The notes beneath the pieces were generated by a model. The model was not told the origin of the DNA. It saw only the letters and a program-made list of their open reading frames with translations, and did no database searches. From positions 10,384,001-10,448,000 of the forward strand of contig OU015650.1 in assembly GCA_907165275.2 (NCBI GenBank): a stretch of 64,000 nucleotides of DNA, in the 5' to 3' direction. The DNA is from Zygaena filipendulae (lineage: Eukaryota > Arthropoda > Insecta > Lepidoptera > Zygaenidae). A program made the translations under genes and the position numbers. Shown in pieces: positions 63,968 through 64,000 of the stretch. Within the stretch, counting starts at the first letter, position 1. Each line of letters opens with the position of its first letter.

Positions 63968-64000
63968 TGTGCCCCGCGGTTAAACCCTCGCGAGTTTCGG
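63968..64000 (-). repeat. Helitron-like repeat cut by window edge
   Basis: Reversed 3' end 'ctgtgccccgcggttaaacc' followed by 'gagtttcgg'; the rest lies outside the window. Confidence 0.55.

Overview
The window looks like AT-rich nuclear DNA from a moth or butterfly (Lepidoptera). The evidence is a dense load of short non-autonomous transposons whose 3' ends carry a CCGCGG hairpin followed by CAGCTAGT (Helitron-like, resembling the Lep1 type known from Lepidoptera). Also present are a recent Ty3/Gypsy insertion, a fragment resembling an R4/Dong retrotransposon, tRNA-derived SINEs, and many copies of the palindrome TAGGTACCTA. Nothing bacterial or viral was seen beyond the transposable elements.

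Host genes. I can assemble two intron-containing genes, both on the + strand and apparently paralogous. Gene 1 (coding exons 30255-30450, 32501-32663, 32749-32784 and 35205-35217; 135 aa) has a candidate TATA promoter and untranslated exon near 25.5 kb. Gene 2 (coding exons 42954-43134, 46433-46679 and 47093-47135; 156 aa) has a TATA promoter at 42.67 kb. Each encodes a signal peptide, an acidic pro-region ending in a dibasic NKR or PKR site, a leucine/alanine/lysine-rich start of the predicted mature chain, and a Gly/Ser/Tyr- or Gly/Tyr-rich tail. In both, a phase-1 intron splits the Gly codon of the same LLLG motif, so they look like a tandem duplication. I do not recognise a named family. 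A cuticle or matrix protein or a defence peptide is possible, but that is inference.

Layout. 1-20.4 kb: intergenic DNA with hAT-like, foldback and Helitron-like elements; a few exon-like reading frames on the minus strand (13.1, 13.7 and 15.1 kb) are weak. 20.9-24.8 kb: Ty3/Gypsy element on the minus strand with identical 420-bp LTRs and a GTAT target duplication. Its single long reading frame joins Gag directly to integrase; protease, reverse transcriptase and nearly all of RNase H are missing. 25.5-35.4 kb: gene 1 with repeat-filled introns. 36-41.5 kb: a Harbinger-like element and further Helitron-like copies. 42.7-47.2 kb: gene 2. 47.8-48.8 kb: an unusual CG-rich foldback. 49-57.9 kb: mostly intergenic. 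57.9-58.8 kb: 5'-truncated Dong-like remnant. 59.8-64 kb: dense nested repeats, including a tandem array ending in a different Helitron-like hairpin.

The two host genes probably act as secreted products of one small family. All other content is mobile DNA. Exon boundaries, element ends and copy lists were read by eye from the sequence; no alignment or database search was run.
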